Origin: Agrypnia vestita | Taxonomy: Eukaryota > Arthropoda > Insecta > Trichoptera > Phryganeidae | Length of the DNA: 64,000 nt | Assembly (NCBI GenBank): GCA_016648135.1 | Contig: JADDOH010000136.1 | Location: 1-64,000 of the forward strand | Reading direction: 5' to 3' | The notes under the pieces: model-generated | Seen by the model: only the letters and a program-made list of their open reading frames with translations | The model's database searches: none | Told to the model about the DNA's origin: nothing | Part shown: positions 1 to 12,360 of the stretch, one piece after another | How positions within the stretch are numbered: position 1 is the first letter of the stretch | Layout: every line of letters starts with the position of its first letter | Translations under genes and position numbers: made by a program

Positions 1-839
1 TGTTGGACCCTGCAATGGGATCTGAAACGTCGGCCAGAAAGGTCATAATAACATGGAATAATACCCCAGAAGACCCGAACCAGAAGATTCTGAGTGGCCG
101 TGAAAACCTAAGAACATTCTATTAATGATTTGATTTAAAAATACATATCTACATAAAATATCTATTAATTTTAATTAATTCAGAACTTTGTATCAACCCT
201 TGGAGTAACTTTATGTCTACGGGTTTCAATACCACTGTATCTTCGTCAGGACGGATGCATACTAACTATCGATTACCTATTTTAGTAAACAAATTAATTT
301 TTTAAACGGGGCATGGCTACAGTTATGTTATAAAAAGCCAGTTTGTGAAGCAAATTAACATTAAAGCTGCGTTTTATACTAACAATAGTTTGGGCAAACT
401 TATAATAAACTCTTAAGGCAAAGTCGACCCGTTAAATCATTCCGGTATTTATAAAGTGAATTATAATGACTGTTTGGCATTTTATTATAGGTAAAGCGGC
501 ATGTAATTTTATAGTTAATAACCAGATGAATTTTATGAATAACCCATTATTTGAGATATTCCCTATTTCATTGTCTATTTGTCAATTACCCCCACCACAA
601 TTGTAGCCACGTCCCCATTTAAAAATTAATTTTTAACTATAATAGGTAATATCCGTCCTGACAAAGATACAGTGGTATTGAAACCCGTAGATGTAGTTAG
701 TACTAGTAGTAACCACTTAGTGGTTAATACAAAATTCTTAAGTAATTAAAATTAATAATTATGTCCAACCACCAAGTTAACTCTACAAACATCAAAAATA
801 TAAAATATTTATTTTCTCTGATTTTTGTTACATTTGCAG
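1..839. other. Sequence before the first recognisable P450 exon (probably intron 2 of copy 1)
   Basis: No exon 1 or exon 2 homologue of the CYP4 copies is seen here, so the start of copy 1 must lie before the window or be lost. The first 120 bases are richer in GC than what follows and look like a fragment of an interspersed repeat, not classified. Positions 217-690 hold an inverted-repeat element described separately. Confidence 0.5.
217..690. mobile_element. Inverted-repeat (MITE-like) element with 40-nt arms
   Basis: Arms at 217-256 and 651-690 are reverse complements over 40 nt with one mismatch; the outer end begins CTACGGGTTTCAATACC and the inner end reads CGTCAGGACGGAT. Weaker inverted similarity continues inward for about 40 more bases after a short indel on the left. 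The interior is AT-rich with no reading frame. A partial relative of the CGTCCTGACGAAGATA end lies near 10936-10970. Non-autonomous DNA element by structure; superfamily not recognised and no clear target duplication. Confidence 0.7.
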
Positions 840-1869
840 ATATTACTATCAAATCAAAAGCATAATACTAAAAGTGAGATTTATAAATTTCTTCACCAAT
901 GGCTGAATAAAGGACTCTTGACAAGCAATGGTGAGTTACATTTTGGATATTCATTTTTAACATATTGGAACAAATGAACATAAAATTATGAATGCGTCAG
1001 GTGCTAATGTACTAGTACATACCTCAGATTACGAATGTGTCAGATGCTAATATGACAATACTAACCTCAGGGCGTTGGAAAAATTCAAAAGAGATGGGCC
1101 GACAATATATCCACTTTGGGGGGGAAGAAATCGTTACAAGAAGCAAATAAGGGAAGAAATGGTTACATATAATGTTCAAAATCAGCTGGATGAATAGAGT
1201 TACGAATGAAGATGTCATGGTTCAGATGAATAAAACAATAAAAAATCTCATAATGCTGGGAAAGATTGCCGGAATTTTGGGACCTGGAAGAAGGAGATCA
1301 TCATGGCTGAAGAAAACTTGAGGCAATAGTTAAACCAGTCTTTTGCAAAGCTTCCAGACTGCAGTTCAACTTATTGATAAGTTCTCAGAATCTATCTACG
1401 TGTTGCAGCTGCCACGGACGATTTTAAGGAAATAAATTGCTAAAATAATTCATTAAAGCTTTTTTTAAAAAATATACACCATAACCTGACATTTTCAATG
1501 GCATTTACTATTTCAGGTGAAAAGTGGCAGAAAAGAAGAAAAATTTTGACCCCAGCGTTCCACTTCAATATTCTACGTCAATTTTGTAAGATCTTCACTG
1601 AACAAAGCGAAGCAATAGTACAGAAGTTGAAGTATGAGGTTGGGAAACCGGCATCAGATATCATGTCTTATGTCACACACTTCACGATTAATTCAATTTG
1701 TGGTGAGTACAGAAAACGTATATTATATATTATTATAGTCGAACCCAGTTAATTTGAAATTAAGGTACCAAACAATTTTTTTAATTGCAAAGCTATTGCG
1801 AAATTCACAAAAAATCGTAAAACTCATGAAAAAATCGCTAATTTTGTGAAAAACATGCTTCAACACAAT

Positions 1870-2032
1870 TTTTATTATGTTAATGCAAATCCAAAGGTCG
1901 CAGGTTCGAATCTCACTCCAGACAAGCAAGTTAGTCTTATTTTCATAGCACAAGCGTTTAGCTTAATTTGAAAATAGTAAGAATATTGATGTGACACGAA
2001 TTCTGTGTTCGCATCATTTCTATTGCTAAATA
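1870..2032 (+). mobile_element. tRNA-derived SINE, 5'-truncated copy
   Basis: Contains a pol III box-B-like GGTTCGAATCT at 1903-1913, followed by a body that reappears on the opposite strand at 5770-5945: TAGTC(C)TATTTTCATAGCA, then a GTTTAG stretch, AGAATATT and a TGTGTTCGCA end. The tRNA-like 5' half is poor or missing here. It sits in intron 4 of copy 1. Confidence 0.6.
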
Positions 2033-3118
2033 ACCTACATATTGACATATTTGTTGTTCTCACTTGCGCCTGTTTTATCAAATATACTTAAAACATAAGA
2101 AAGGAATCGCCTCGAGGAATATAGGCGCTTTATTGGCCCGCCAGTCTGGCGCCTTAGTTCGGCTGAGTCATCGTCGCCGATCGCGTTGAGCATGTTTCTA
2201 TAGGCCTTTTTCAGAGCTGACAACCTGGTCTTTCTCATATTATATTTTATATTTTTGAATTATAGGGAGTTTACATAGAAATATTAGAAAATATTTCAAA
2301 TTATTTTTACCATGAAAGACGCCTCAGCGTAGACTCTTGAGAGAATTGTGCCGAAATATTAAATATTTCATATTTTAAATTGTATTCAGAAAGGAACATT
2401 TATTCTTTTACGAAAACTTCATCTGATTCGATCCCGTTATGCTAGCGGGTCCCGTTTTGGTAACAGTCGCGTGGGTGGTTCCGATGCGCAGCGCATCTTA
2501 ATTAAATCTCGCCACCACTCTCCCTTCTCTCATCAGTAACAGTGTTTTTATTGAATCATGATACATTCTATGACATTCAAATACAGAAATGTGTTACATA
2601 TCAGATTCATTTTACAAATATTAAAAATATTAAATATCATATTTTTAATCTAGCAGTGAAAACAACTTCTTCGGGGGCACTTCCAGGCTAGTGGCGGCGA
2701 CATCATCACTGCGTTATTTTGTCATCCAAATGTACACGTGAGATTGCTCTCAGACATGCACCCCACACCAGAGCGATCAGCGGTGGTGTTACTAGGCCCG
2801 ACCTATAGTCGCCTAGCCTGCTTCAACTACTTGCTTCATTGCGTGTCAGGTGTTCATTGTATGCATTTGGCATACACAAAGGCCCTTTGCAGAGCCACTA
2901 TTTTGTGATGTCTTATCGTCATCATCATCAGAATCATTACCGTCTTCACTCAATCACATGTACAAGTAATTAGCGCAAACGCCGCAAATTAAAACTATCT
3001 ACGCTTATCAAGGCAGCCAATTGAAAGCATACACAGGATTTCCCGTTTTAGGGATCCCGAAATAATATGTTTAGATAAAGAACATTCCATAAGGTACTAC
3101 AAAATACAGACACCCTAC
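2033..3118. other. Intron 4 of copy 1, left part: unclassified repeat fragments
   Basis: 2076-2240 is GC-richer than its surroundings and on the minus strand gives a 67-codon open stretch beginning MRKTRLSALKKAYRNML, with no family I recognise; it could be a transposon coding remnant. 2400-2560 and 2660-2880 are further GC-rich blocks typical of interspersed repeats, without a reading frame. Nothing supports a host gene here. Confidence 0.4.
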
Positions 3119-4022
3119 TAGGGATGGGTCGTCGACGTATTTGCCGTCGACGAAACGAGACCGTCCACGTCCATCCATCGACAAGACGATCAACTAGTTG
3201 AATTCGTCAACTGGTTGACGCGTCAACTTCGTTACGCGGAGGTCGCGGACGTTCTATCTAAACATCGGGACGATGGTCAACTGTCTACGGTTCGACGCGA
3301 CGCTGCTCGACGGCTCAACCGTTGGCTATTTTTATTACGTTAATTTTTTAAATTTAAAGAAGTTCGAAGGAATATAGTTTCGGGGAAAGTAAAACCGCTA
3401 CTTGTGCTTATATGTAAAAAGAAATATTGTATTATTTATTTGTTTACGCACATTATAGGCTTTTACATATTGTTTTATATACTTCTTTCTATATATAATA
3501 AAGAAAGAAGTAGGTATACACAACAATATCAGGTGTAAGCAGTAAAATATTAGTTCAATAAAAAATAAAATAATTAAACAGAATTGTTTTATTTTATACA
3601 GCGTAAAATTGGGAATTCACCGAAACGTCGCACGTGCACATCGCAAAAAATCAAGTAAAAAATAATAGATAATAGCTTATTAAGCCTATCTCGCCCTATC
3701 AAGCCTCTGTCATAGTTCGTGTACACAGATCTGCACTCTATGGTTGTGTACTTTAGAGTTGAAATGAAATTACCCGTCGAGCCGTCTATGGCGTCTACAA
3801 GTCGACAGCGAGAGATGAGAGAGAAATAAATGGAGACGTTTTGTCTTGCTCTCGCTCGTTGCTTTGCATTACGTTGAATTTCGAATCGTCCACCGCCCAC
3901 GGCGTCCGCCGTCCACCATCTACGAATTCAACTAGTCCATGCGATAAACGTAAACCGTCGACGCGTCGATGCAACGTCAACGGTTGATTTCAACTAGTCC
4001 GTCCATTCAACGCCCATCCCTA
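3119..4022. mobile_element. Non-autonomous hAT element with 8-bp target duplication
   Basis: The element starts TAGGGATGGG and ends CCCATCCCTA and is flanked on both sides by the identical 8-mer CACCCTAC (3111-3118 and 4023-4030), the hAT hallmark length. The subterminal arms are GC-rich and crowded with GTCGAC, GTCAAC and CAACTAGT motifs in both orientations; the middle is AT-rich. It contains no transposase. A short block near 3437-3475 resembles a LINE 3' tail (TTTGTTTACGC...AGGCTTTTACAT), so another element may be nested inside. It lies in intron 4 of P450 copy 1. Confidence 0.9.
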
Positions 4023-4030
4023 CACCCTAC

Positions 4031-5010
4031 GCGCATGATCAAAGATCACACCGATTGTTTTATTAATTTTTCATAACTTCTTAAATAAATTCAAATCATG
4101 TGACTTAAAATATTTTATATATTTTAAAAATATATATTATTGATTTATGTCTAAAAGGTCTAAAAATTATTTTGAATTACGAATTATCGGGGTTTTCGAA
4201 TTATTGGATTTAATCTAGTAAGAAATTAACATTTTGGAATTTGTGTATTTTAAAAATTTTGAAACATGGTAAATTTTTAAATATCGAGGTTTGAATTTAG
4301 GGGGTTTACTGTATTTTTTTTGTATAAACATTTTTCAAAACCGCATGTGCAGTTTGTGCATAAGAATACAATACAGAATGCTTTATATTTGAAAGAATAC
4401 ATTACATTTTAAAGAATATATGAGTTAGAAATGAATACAATACATTATTTTTGTTCCGTATGTGCAATTCACACCCACACCCCCATTCCCGTTTTACCTT
4501 TCCACAACCCCGTAATTCTCACTCCTTGATCCGGCGATTCGCGTCGGTTCTAATTCTTAAATGTAATAATTTTATTTAGTCTAAATATATTTGAAAAGTT
4601 AGTCCGTAACTGTTTATAGTATAACTTCTACGTGATTTCTCCAATTGAATTATTTGTCTATTGTTAGTCCCTAATATGCGTATACATACATATTTAAGTG
4701 TATCTTACTCATTGCTATATGCATGAAAATTGAAGAATTCCTATTGTTTTGGAAATTTTTAAATCATTCTAAATTAGTCTAGAACTCTATGATAGAGGTC
4801 GCCAGTGTGCAATATTATATTTCCTTTTCAAAGCGTGCGCTGGAATTGTAATCCACTCTTATCGTTTTCAGTGGAAATCATTTAATATGAAACCGTGGGG
4901 AAATAAACATTTTTTGTGTTCCTCTATTTGAATTAATCTATGTGTTTTTATTTTCATTATTATAATTATTTCATTTTGTAATCAATTAATTAAGAGATGA
5001 AAAATTACAG
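4031..5010. other. Intron 4 of copy 1, right part
   Basis: Strongly AT-rich. 4170-4315 resembles the ends of the CAGTTAAACC-type pogo MITE seen at 22222-22969 (phrases such as GGGGTTTTCGAATTATTGG). 4440-4560 is a short GC-richer block. No reading frame or RNA gene is recognised before exon 5. Confidence 0.4.
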
Positions 5011-5769
5011 AGACAGCCATGGGTACACAACTGGACTCAAACCAAAATTCAAATTTTACAAGGTACAAAAATGCTGTACATGATGTGGGAAAAGCTGTGG
5101 TATACAGGGGAGCTAGAATATGGTTTTATCCTGATGCAACATTTCAGTTGACTTCTATCAGTAAAAAACATAATGAGGCGGTACTGATATTACACAAATT
5201 TAGCTTAAATGTTATAAGGCAGCGTCGTAAAACTGTAATGACAGATGGTACTTTCAGCATAGTAAATGAAATAGAAAATGATGAATATATGAAGAGTGCC
5301 AAAAGAAGACTCGCTTTGCTAGATTTACTATTATTCGCTGAATCTGACGGTAAAATTAGTGAACAGGGAATAAGGGAAGAAGTTGACACATTTATGTTTG
5401 AGGTATGTTCAGTTTCAAAATAATTTCTTAAAGAAATTTATCTAAATAGTAACAGATATTGTACATATTTGTTTTATGCAATTTTTGTATGTATGTCATC
5501 ATCAATTTATATCTATGTGAAATGAATTAATAGCTCCCACAAATATGTATAAACATTAAACATAAATTTATATTAAAAATATAATTAGCAGTCCTACAAG
5601 AATAGTAATTTTGTTACCTGAATATGTACTATTATGTGGATCATAGTTTTCAGATAATAGAATTTCCAGATATTAGGAAAAAAAAGTTATATGAAAATAA
5701 CCTTTGACTGTATTTATATTGCAATTTCAAAAGAAACATTAAATTAAATTAAAATTATTATAAAAACAG

Positions 5770-5945
5770 TGGTGCGAACACAAAATACTGTCGCATAAAT
5801 ATTCTTAATATGTATTTTAAAAATAAACTAAACGTTTGCTATGAAAATAGGACTAGCTTGCTGGTGTCCTGGAATGGGGCTCAAACCACCAACCACCAGA
5901 TCACTAAGCGAGTATCATGACCATTACACCAACAAGCTACTCAAA
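5770..5945 (-). mobile_element. tRNA-Pro-like SINE
   Basis: Read on the minus strand from about 5945, the head looks like a tRNA: TAGCTTGTTGGTGTAATGG resembles box A, an anticodon-arm-like CTCGCTTAGTGA follows, then GGTTTGAGCCCC resembles box B, and a 3' CAAGCTA can pair with the 5' TAGCTTG. The CTCGCTTAG arm is reminiscent of tRNA-Pro. The tail matches the + strand copy at 1870-2032. It lies in intron 5 of copy 1. Confidence 0.65.
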
Positions 5946-6465
5946 TGTATGATACCTATTTCATAAAATATTGTATTATTCTTTCACACTTTTGAGAATT
6001 TCTAACAAAAGATAGCTTATTAAATTTTTTAATTCATGCACCCGAAGATACTAACTTTTTTAGGGTCATGATACAACTTCTGTGGCTATAGGCTATTGTT
6101 TGATGCTTTTGGCCAATCACAAATCAATACAGGTAAGAAAAACATTTCTTTAGAATGTAAAATGAAGAATATCTATCTAGTTATTATTTAAGTTTGAGCT
6201 TTAGTAGTTTTGACTTTTGGATTAGAGTTCATTTTAGGTCCAGTCTGAGCGATTCAAATGCCCCAGTTAAAATTTAAGTTGATTGTTTTATTTCAGGAAA
6301 AAGTCGTAACCGAATTAAATAAAATATTTGAGGGCTCAAACTGATCAGCTACCATAGAAGACCTTAACAAAATGGGATATTTAGAACTGTGTTTAAAGGA
6401 AGCTCTTCGCCTATATCCGAGTGTCCCATTTATATCACGTGTTGTTACTGAACAAGTTCAACTGA

Positions 6466-8280
6466 GTAAGTAGTATCACTATATAGAGCTCCTCAAAGTA
6501 TGTATTAAGTAGGGTGTGTTATGTACCAGTGTATAACTCAGTGTTTTTCAATGTAATTAAATGCAAAAACGAAGTAGACTTAGCATGAAAAGCTAGGAGA
6601 TCATAAATATATAGATCATAAGTATCTTCTGGGCTACATCTCAGAACCATTCACAAACAGTTTCTTTCCAGGATGACAAGCGAGATTGGTTATTTATTGA
6701 CATTTGATAGTAATTACCCCAGTGTTCTAGGAGCCTGGAAAATTACTTTCTGAAGTAGTCTTTACTTTTATTTTTGCTCAGCTCGTCGGCTGAAAGTATG
6801 AAATATCTCTATGTGCTTCAATTTGTACCTATACAAGTTGAAGGTGAAGTCTATGATTCTTGTACAAAAATGTGAGGAGATGGGAGTTATCATGAGGTTT
6901 AGGGTTATATTTCCGAAGAAAAATGTTTCAAAAATAATAATAAAATGATCTCTGCCGGTTACAACTCACAGCAAGGGCATGCAGTGAGTACGTTGAAGCA
7001 TGGTTTTTACGTAAACATGTATTTTGAAAAATAATCGACATAACAGATGTAGGTATCTCACAATATTCTTTTAAAAATTAATATATCATTCAGATTTTAA
7101 TAGCTTAATTTTACAGCTAGTAGCAAAAACCAAAGGAGTCTTTTTCATTAAATTTTAAATAGGAAATATTCTTTACACTTTGGGTGAAATGTCAACAACA
7201 GTTATGGAGGTAAGCAACATCAAAGTTTTATTACATATTTTGTTTTCAATATTTCTGACTTATTTTCTGCAAAATATTGAACTCAGTAACGTATATCTAT
7301 TAATTATTAAAAATTCATTCGCTTTGATACAAGTCAAATAAAATTGTTAAAATCTTGCAGAAATTCTAAAAAAAAAATTTAAAAGGGTTTTTTAATTTTA
7401 TTTATAATACTCCATATAAGTTAATGAAGTGATAATCCAACGTTTTGCAGAAAACAAGTCAGAAATATTGAGAAAAATGCAAACTTTATCTCCATAACTG
7501 TCAACATTTCTCCCAAAGTGTAATGAATATTTTATATTTAAAATTGAACGAAAAAGACTTGTCTTAAGTTTTTGCTACTAGCTGTGAGACACCCTGTATG
7601 TTTACGTAAAAGTCGTCTACAAATCATTACACACACCCAATCCCTATAAATACTGTCTCAAATTATTTTTAATTTAGTTGTAAATGCGTTATTGACAATG
7701 AGAGAAATCTCAAAAATGTTCTAGCAGTTTAATAAATATATAGTGGAATAAAAAAGTGTTTTTTATGCTCATTTTTTTAAATATTAAAAGTCATGCTCTC
7801 ATTGCATGCACCTACCTCTTGGTCCAGCCATCAATCCCAGCTTGGATACAGTCTGTGGCCAAGGTAACGAAAGTCGTGTAAGTTAATTATAATAAAGTGT
7901 AATCGTGATAATTTAACTATAAAAGATGGTGTAGATGACAAGGTAGACTAGAAAATTCTCGGAATCTTCTCCCTGCTCTTCTTCCAGGTTGTTTTCAACT
8001 CTGGGTCTCTAGAGTGGAGATTCGATGATAAAATCGGCACTAATGACAATGGGCACTAATAACAATATATATACATGTATAAGAATCATTTGTCTATTAA
8101 AATGTGGTTCAAAACATGTACATGTCTAACATTTGCTATGATAACTCAGAAAATACTTCATTAATCTCTGGCGGCTATGAAAAACCTAACTTTATTTGAT
8201 AAGATAGAAAAATAAATTAAAACTGTATGCAAGAGCTTGTTATATAATAGAAATAATAAACATACATATTTTTTTTACAG
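6466..8280. other. Intron 7 of copy 1
   Basis: 1.8 kb without coding potential. Its central part (7111-7598) is a foldback element listed separately. 6600-7050 and 7620-8270 are AT-rich and I recognise nothing in them apart from a short GC-richer stretch near 7800-7880. Confidence 0.5.
7111..7598. mobile_element. Foldback element, CAGGGTGT/CTAGTAGC family, copy F1
   Basis: The left arm starts near CAGCTAGTAGCAAAAACC and the right arm ends TTTTTGCTACTAGCTGTGAG followed by ACACCCTGTA. The arms remain inversely similar for more than 150 nt: CTTTACACTTTGGG against CCCAAAGTGTAATG, CAATATTTCTGACTTATTTT against its inverse at 7440-7480. It has no reading frame. Four relatives occur at 23230, 31641, 33047 and 47061. 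Confidence 0.75.
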
Positions 8281-8460
8281 CTAATTATATCATACCAGCA
8301 GGAAGTATATGCAATATTCACATCTTTGATCTGCACAGAGATGCAAGCATTTACCCGTCACCGGATGAATTTATCCCTGAACGATTTACTCTGGAAAATT
8401 GTGCCAAACGGCACCCCTTTGCCTACATACCTTTCAGTGCTGGATCAAGGAACTGCATAG

Positions 8461-9521
8461 GTTAGTTTTTAATTATTTTTTGTGAGTGGGTATTATCTCA
8501 TAGTAAATGATATACAGAGGGCAAGGCGATTATTGATAAGTGAATTAATTAATATTGGCAAACCGAGGTTGACAAATTATCGGAATTTTTGAAAACAATA
8601 CATTGTACCTAATATTTCTCTTTTTATAATTTTTGGGAGCTACTGTAATATGTAATTGTTAAATGTAATGTGTATAAGTCCTCCACATACAAAAAAGTTG
8701 AACAACGTTTGCATAAGCATCCAGTATTTACGGTAATAATCAACATTGTTCTTGCTCTTAATCTTAATTAATAAATAATAATAAATTAATAAATAACATC
8801 ATGAATTTCTGGGATTAAAATTAAAAATTAAATTAACAAAATGTAGCTCTACTAAAGAGATCACACACTTGTTTAAGATTGCATGGGACTGTTGTAAATA
8901 TTACTGAAATTGTGGATCCTGCATGCATGAACTAATCTGAATTTGACATTCCGATATTTTACATTTATTTAAATAATTGGAAAAAGAGATTTGTATGTTT
9001 TAATGTTCATTAATCAACAGGGTTTACTATAAAGACAAACTGAAGCAATGAGGTAAGTAATATCGATTTAAAAATAAGAAATAATCAACTTCAAATAATT
9101 TGTTCATTACATAAATCGTTTTTAATAGCATTACATCATACCTACATATAATTACTGCAAGCATAAATAATTCTAAATAGTTTTAAAATAGAATTGCATT
9201 ATTTTGATATTTAAACCCAGGAGCAGGAGGCCAGGAAAATACAATTTTTGAGACCCACATGTTGTCAAAGGTGAAAAAACAAATAGTATATCAACTGGGT
9301 CGACTTTTTAGATAGCAATTTATTTTTATAAAATCTTACTACCTATATAGAAAGATAAGATCAAAATAATATGAACAAATTTAATACTGCATGCTTAGGA
9401 GTAACTAAAATATTTATCTTGTTTGTTTTATAATACTTCTAAACGTATACCTATATATATATATTCCAGTCTAAGTTATAAACAAAATGTGTAAAATAAT
9501 ATATTTTTCATTAAATTTTAG
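8461..9521. other. Intron 8 of copy 1
   Basis: AT-rich, no reading frame, no repeat family recognised. The corresponding intron of copy 2 is only 117 nt, so about 0.9 kb was gained here or lost there. Confidence 0.5.
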
Positions 9522-9842
9522 GTCAGAAATTTGCAATTTATGAAGAAAAATCAATAATATCATCTGTGCTGAGAAACTTTGTACTCGAGCCTGTGACCAG
9601 ACCGCAAGATATAATATTTTGTTCTGATTTGGTGTTAAGACCCAGAGACCCAATAAAAATAAAGTTTCTGCACAGAAAATCTTAATATTATAGCAATATG
9701 TTACTTACTCAGTTATTTTATTATTATGCACTAAATTTATAATATGTAAAAAATGTCACCTAAACATTTAATATATTTACATCTAATTAATTTTACATCC
9801 TGTTGTTATTTTTTACGATAATATTGCAAACTATCATTAATT

Positions 9843-9848
9843 AATAAA
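9843..9848 (+). terminator. Polyadenylation signal AATAAA after copy 1
   Basis: First canonical AATAAA downstream of the copy 1 stop codon, 158 nt after it. Placement is plausible for a 3' UTR; in such AT-rich DNA the hexamer is common, so this is only a candidate. Confidence 0.35.
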
Positions 9849-10479
9849 AATGTCTTAAAATATACTGCTTCTAAAAAATTTATACATATATTATTTGCGT
9901 TTTTTTTCAATCTTTTTACATGTTTGACAACTTTTTAATACAAATAAATTAAAATAATGAATACTATTCTTTGAAAATGATTATTCCATTGTCTTGATTT
10001 GAGTTATTTAATCTCTACACACCATATGACTTATTATGCCTGATAACCATAAAAAAGTATGTGTGTGTGTACTAAGGCACATGCGTTAGAAGGCATACAT
10101 TTCTTGGGAACACAAAAAAACACGTTTTCAAACAATATTAAAGCAAAACAAATGTAATAATATACATTACCACGACCATAGCGACTTCCACGGAAGTTTC
10201 GCAATTGACATCGACGTCTCCATTATTAAAAAGCTGATTACACAACTAAAATTGTAATTCAATAAACTGTTTTAATTATCAATTTAATGACCCATCATTT
10301 GTCAGTTTTTTAATTGAGCATCGATTCAAGATGGTTGACAATACATTATTGTATTTAATTTTTCCTAATATTGAACCCTGATGAAGGCTCAGCTGTGAGT
10401 CGAAACTAGTTGGCAAAACTCAATAATGTGGTATTAAACAAACAAAAGTTATTTTATTTAAAGATATTTTTATATGTCA

Positions 10480-10556
10480 GGATAGAGGAAGATGGAGAGG
10501 AATGTTGGAGGAGGCCAAGGCCCACAATGGGCTGTGGAGCCACTGATAATGATGAT
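10480..10556 (+). mobile_element. 3' end of a non-LTR retrotransposon ORF
   Basis: Frame reads QDRGRWRGMLEEAKAHNG then LWSH and a stop, the usual last residues of RTE/CR1-like LINE polyproteins (DRxxWR...EEAKxH), followed directly by a TGATAATGATGATTAT tail. Only the extreme 3' end is present. A relative lies at 49597-49668. Confidence 0.6.
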
Positions 10557-12360
10557 TATATTTACTGGAACACTAATTTCAGATGAACAAATATATAATT
10601 TGGCAGTTATGCAATAACCATAAACAATGTATGAAATATACATATATGGATGCGTGTGCATTTCGTTGCATACTAAAATTTCACTTTAGCAACTAACTAC
10701 ATGGTCTTGCATAGCAACGCATTTGCGCAACTTCCGTTGCAATAAATTTTTTACCCTAGATGTGCCAAAAGAAGTATAACTTCAATAAATTGAAAAAATT
10801 TAGGATTTGTGATGAAAAACAAACATTTATAGAAAATATATTACATTATGACGCCTTTACCTATTAAAATGAATAATTTTGTTCACCCAGCCCTATAAAC
10901 ATTTTTTTTTAATTACAAGCACAACTGATAAAGCGAAGATGTACGTCCTGACGAAGATATAACACTGGGCATTAAATTAACCAAATTTATTTATTCAAAG
11001 TTTGTTAGTTAAAATTAATAATTTTGTTTATCCAACTGCAAATTTTACGCCATAAACGGCAAAACTATATTTTTTATACAACAATTCTTATTTTCTCTTT
11101 CTAAATGAAGAATATTATTAGATTGGCTATAAAATTTTTTAAAGTTACAATCCAATACATCGTATCCAAGATATTAAAAAAATAACTGAATTATCAAGAC
11201 AAGTGTTACCCAGCAGAATAGGAAAAGAATATATATATATATATATTCTTTATATATGTGAAATACATATTAGTTGATATCCGCGCATGGTCCGTATGTA
11301 TCCCTTAGCAGATCTGTTAGCACTACGGAAAAAATAAAACTACTGTTTCTACATTAATGGTACTCTAAAATCGTATCTATTAAAAATTGTAAATAATGTA
11401 GTTTTATTGAATTACGAAATTTAGTAATACAATATGTGAATACTTAGATGCACCTTAGATACATACAGCATGATTTAAATATCATTTAAGAGTTTGAATA
11501 ATGTCATATGCTGCATACTGGCTACCGGCTGGGTTGCCATTTGAGTAGCACTGCTTTACCAAAAATTATACATTATCTGAATGCAATAATCTTTTGAAAG
11601 CTACGCCATAAATTATTTACCTACATATAGGTATTTGTCGAAGTCCGATCGTTGAATTCGACATAATAATAAGTACATATTAGTAAAAGAGAAACTATCA
11701 TTGCATGCAATTATGCATCAAAATAAAAAATTTTGAAGTTATGGTACGTATAGTAAAAAAACAACTGTTTAAAAAATATGGTTCCTGGGCAGACTAAGAA
11801 GCTCTGCAAAAATTTCTATTGATTTATTCAGTACATTAAGAGATCAAAGGTGAGTAGAATATTTGTATGGATTGGCTGGAACAAAAGATTATAAATTCGA
11901 GTACATATTAAAATTTATGTTTAGCATAAGCACAACAGGTAAGTGCTGCAGTATGCGCGTGTCTACCGTAGGGTGGGTTTGACATGATGTTGTCCATTCA
12001 TTTTATTTTGCTTTTGTGCCCTTGGATCTACATGTAAATATAAATTTAATAATAAGTTATCAAATGTTCTTACTTAAAATTTGAAATCTATTTATCCTCT
12101 AAATTTTCTTTAAATAGCACAGAAGATTGATTATTATACATTTTATTACATTCAATTTTTTTTTCAAATTAAAATCCAATGTATTGTCTTGTTAAATAAC
12201 TAAACCAAAGTTAGTGAAAGTGGGTCGGTGGTTCTGCAGGTCTAAAATTTCATTCGTGTTTCAGTCCGCCCCTGCTTATATCTGAGATTTCCTTTGTAGG
12301 CATATACTTACGTAAGTCAAACATCACTACAATTCAATGCGAAATAAAATAAGACTTTTA

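Larger units (their letters stand above)
840..9685 (+). pseudogene. CYP4: CYP4-family cytochrome P450, copy 1 (exons 3-9, in-frame stop)
   Basis: P450 monooxygenases of the CYP4 family are ER-membrane haem enzymes oxidising fatty acids, hormones or xenobiotics. Exons, all with GT-AG borders and phases matching copy 2: 840-930, 1517-1702, 5011-5402, 6064-6132, 6297-6465, 8281-8460, 9522-9685 (TAA). Visible signatures: C-helix WQKRR, I-helix EGHDTT made across the exon 5/6 junction (the Glu that can bind haem covalently in CYP4), K-helix EALR, PERF, and haem loop FSAGSRNCIG where Pro is Ser. Exon 7 has an in-frame TGA at 6342-6344, at the site of a Gln codon in copies 2 and 3; it would remove ExxR and the haem Cys. 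Exon 5 is also the most divergent of the three copies. Exons 1-2 are not in the window. I infer a recently dead or dying gene; a sequencing error at one base is the alternative. Confidence 0.85.

Noticed and set aside
6342..6344. TGA in copy 1 as a selenocysteine codon or readthrough site
   Set aside because: The paralogues have Gln there and no selenoprotein P450 is known; simple nonsense mutation is more likely.
11229..11250. AT tract as a regulatory site
   Set aside because: A simple TA microsatellite; nothing else supports a function.
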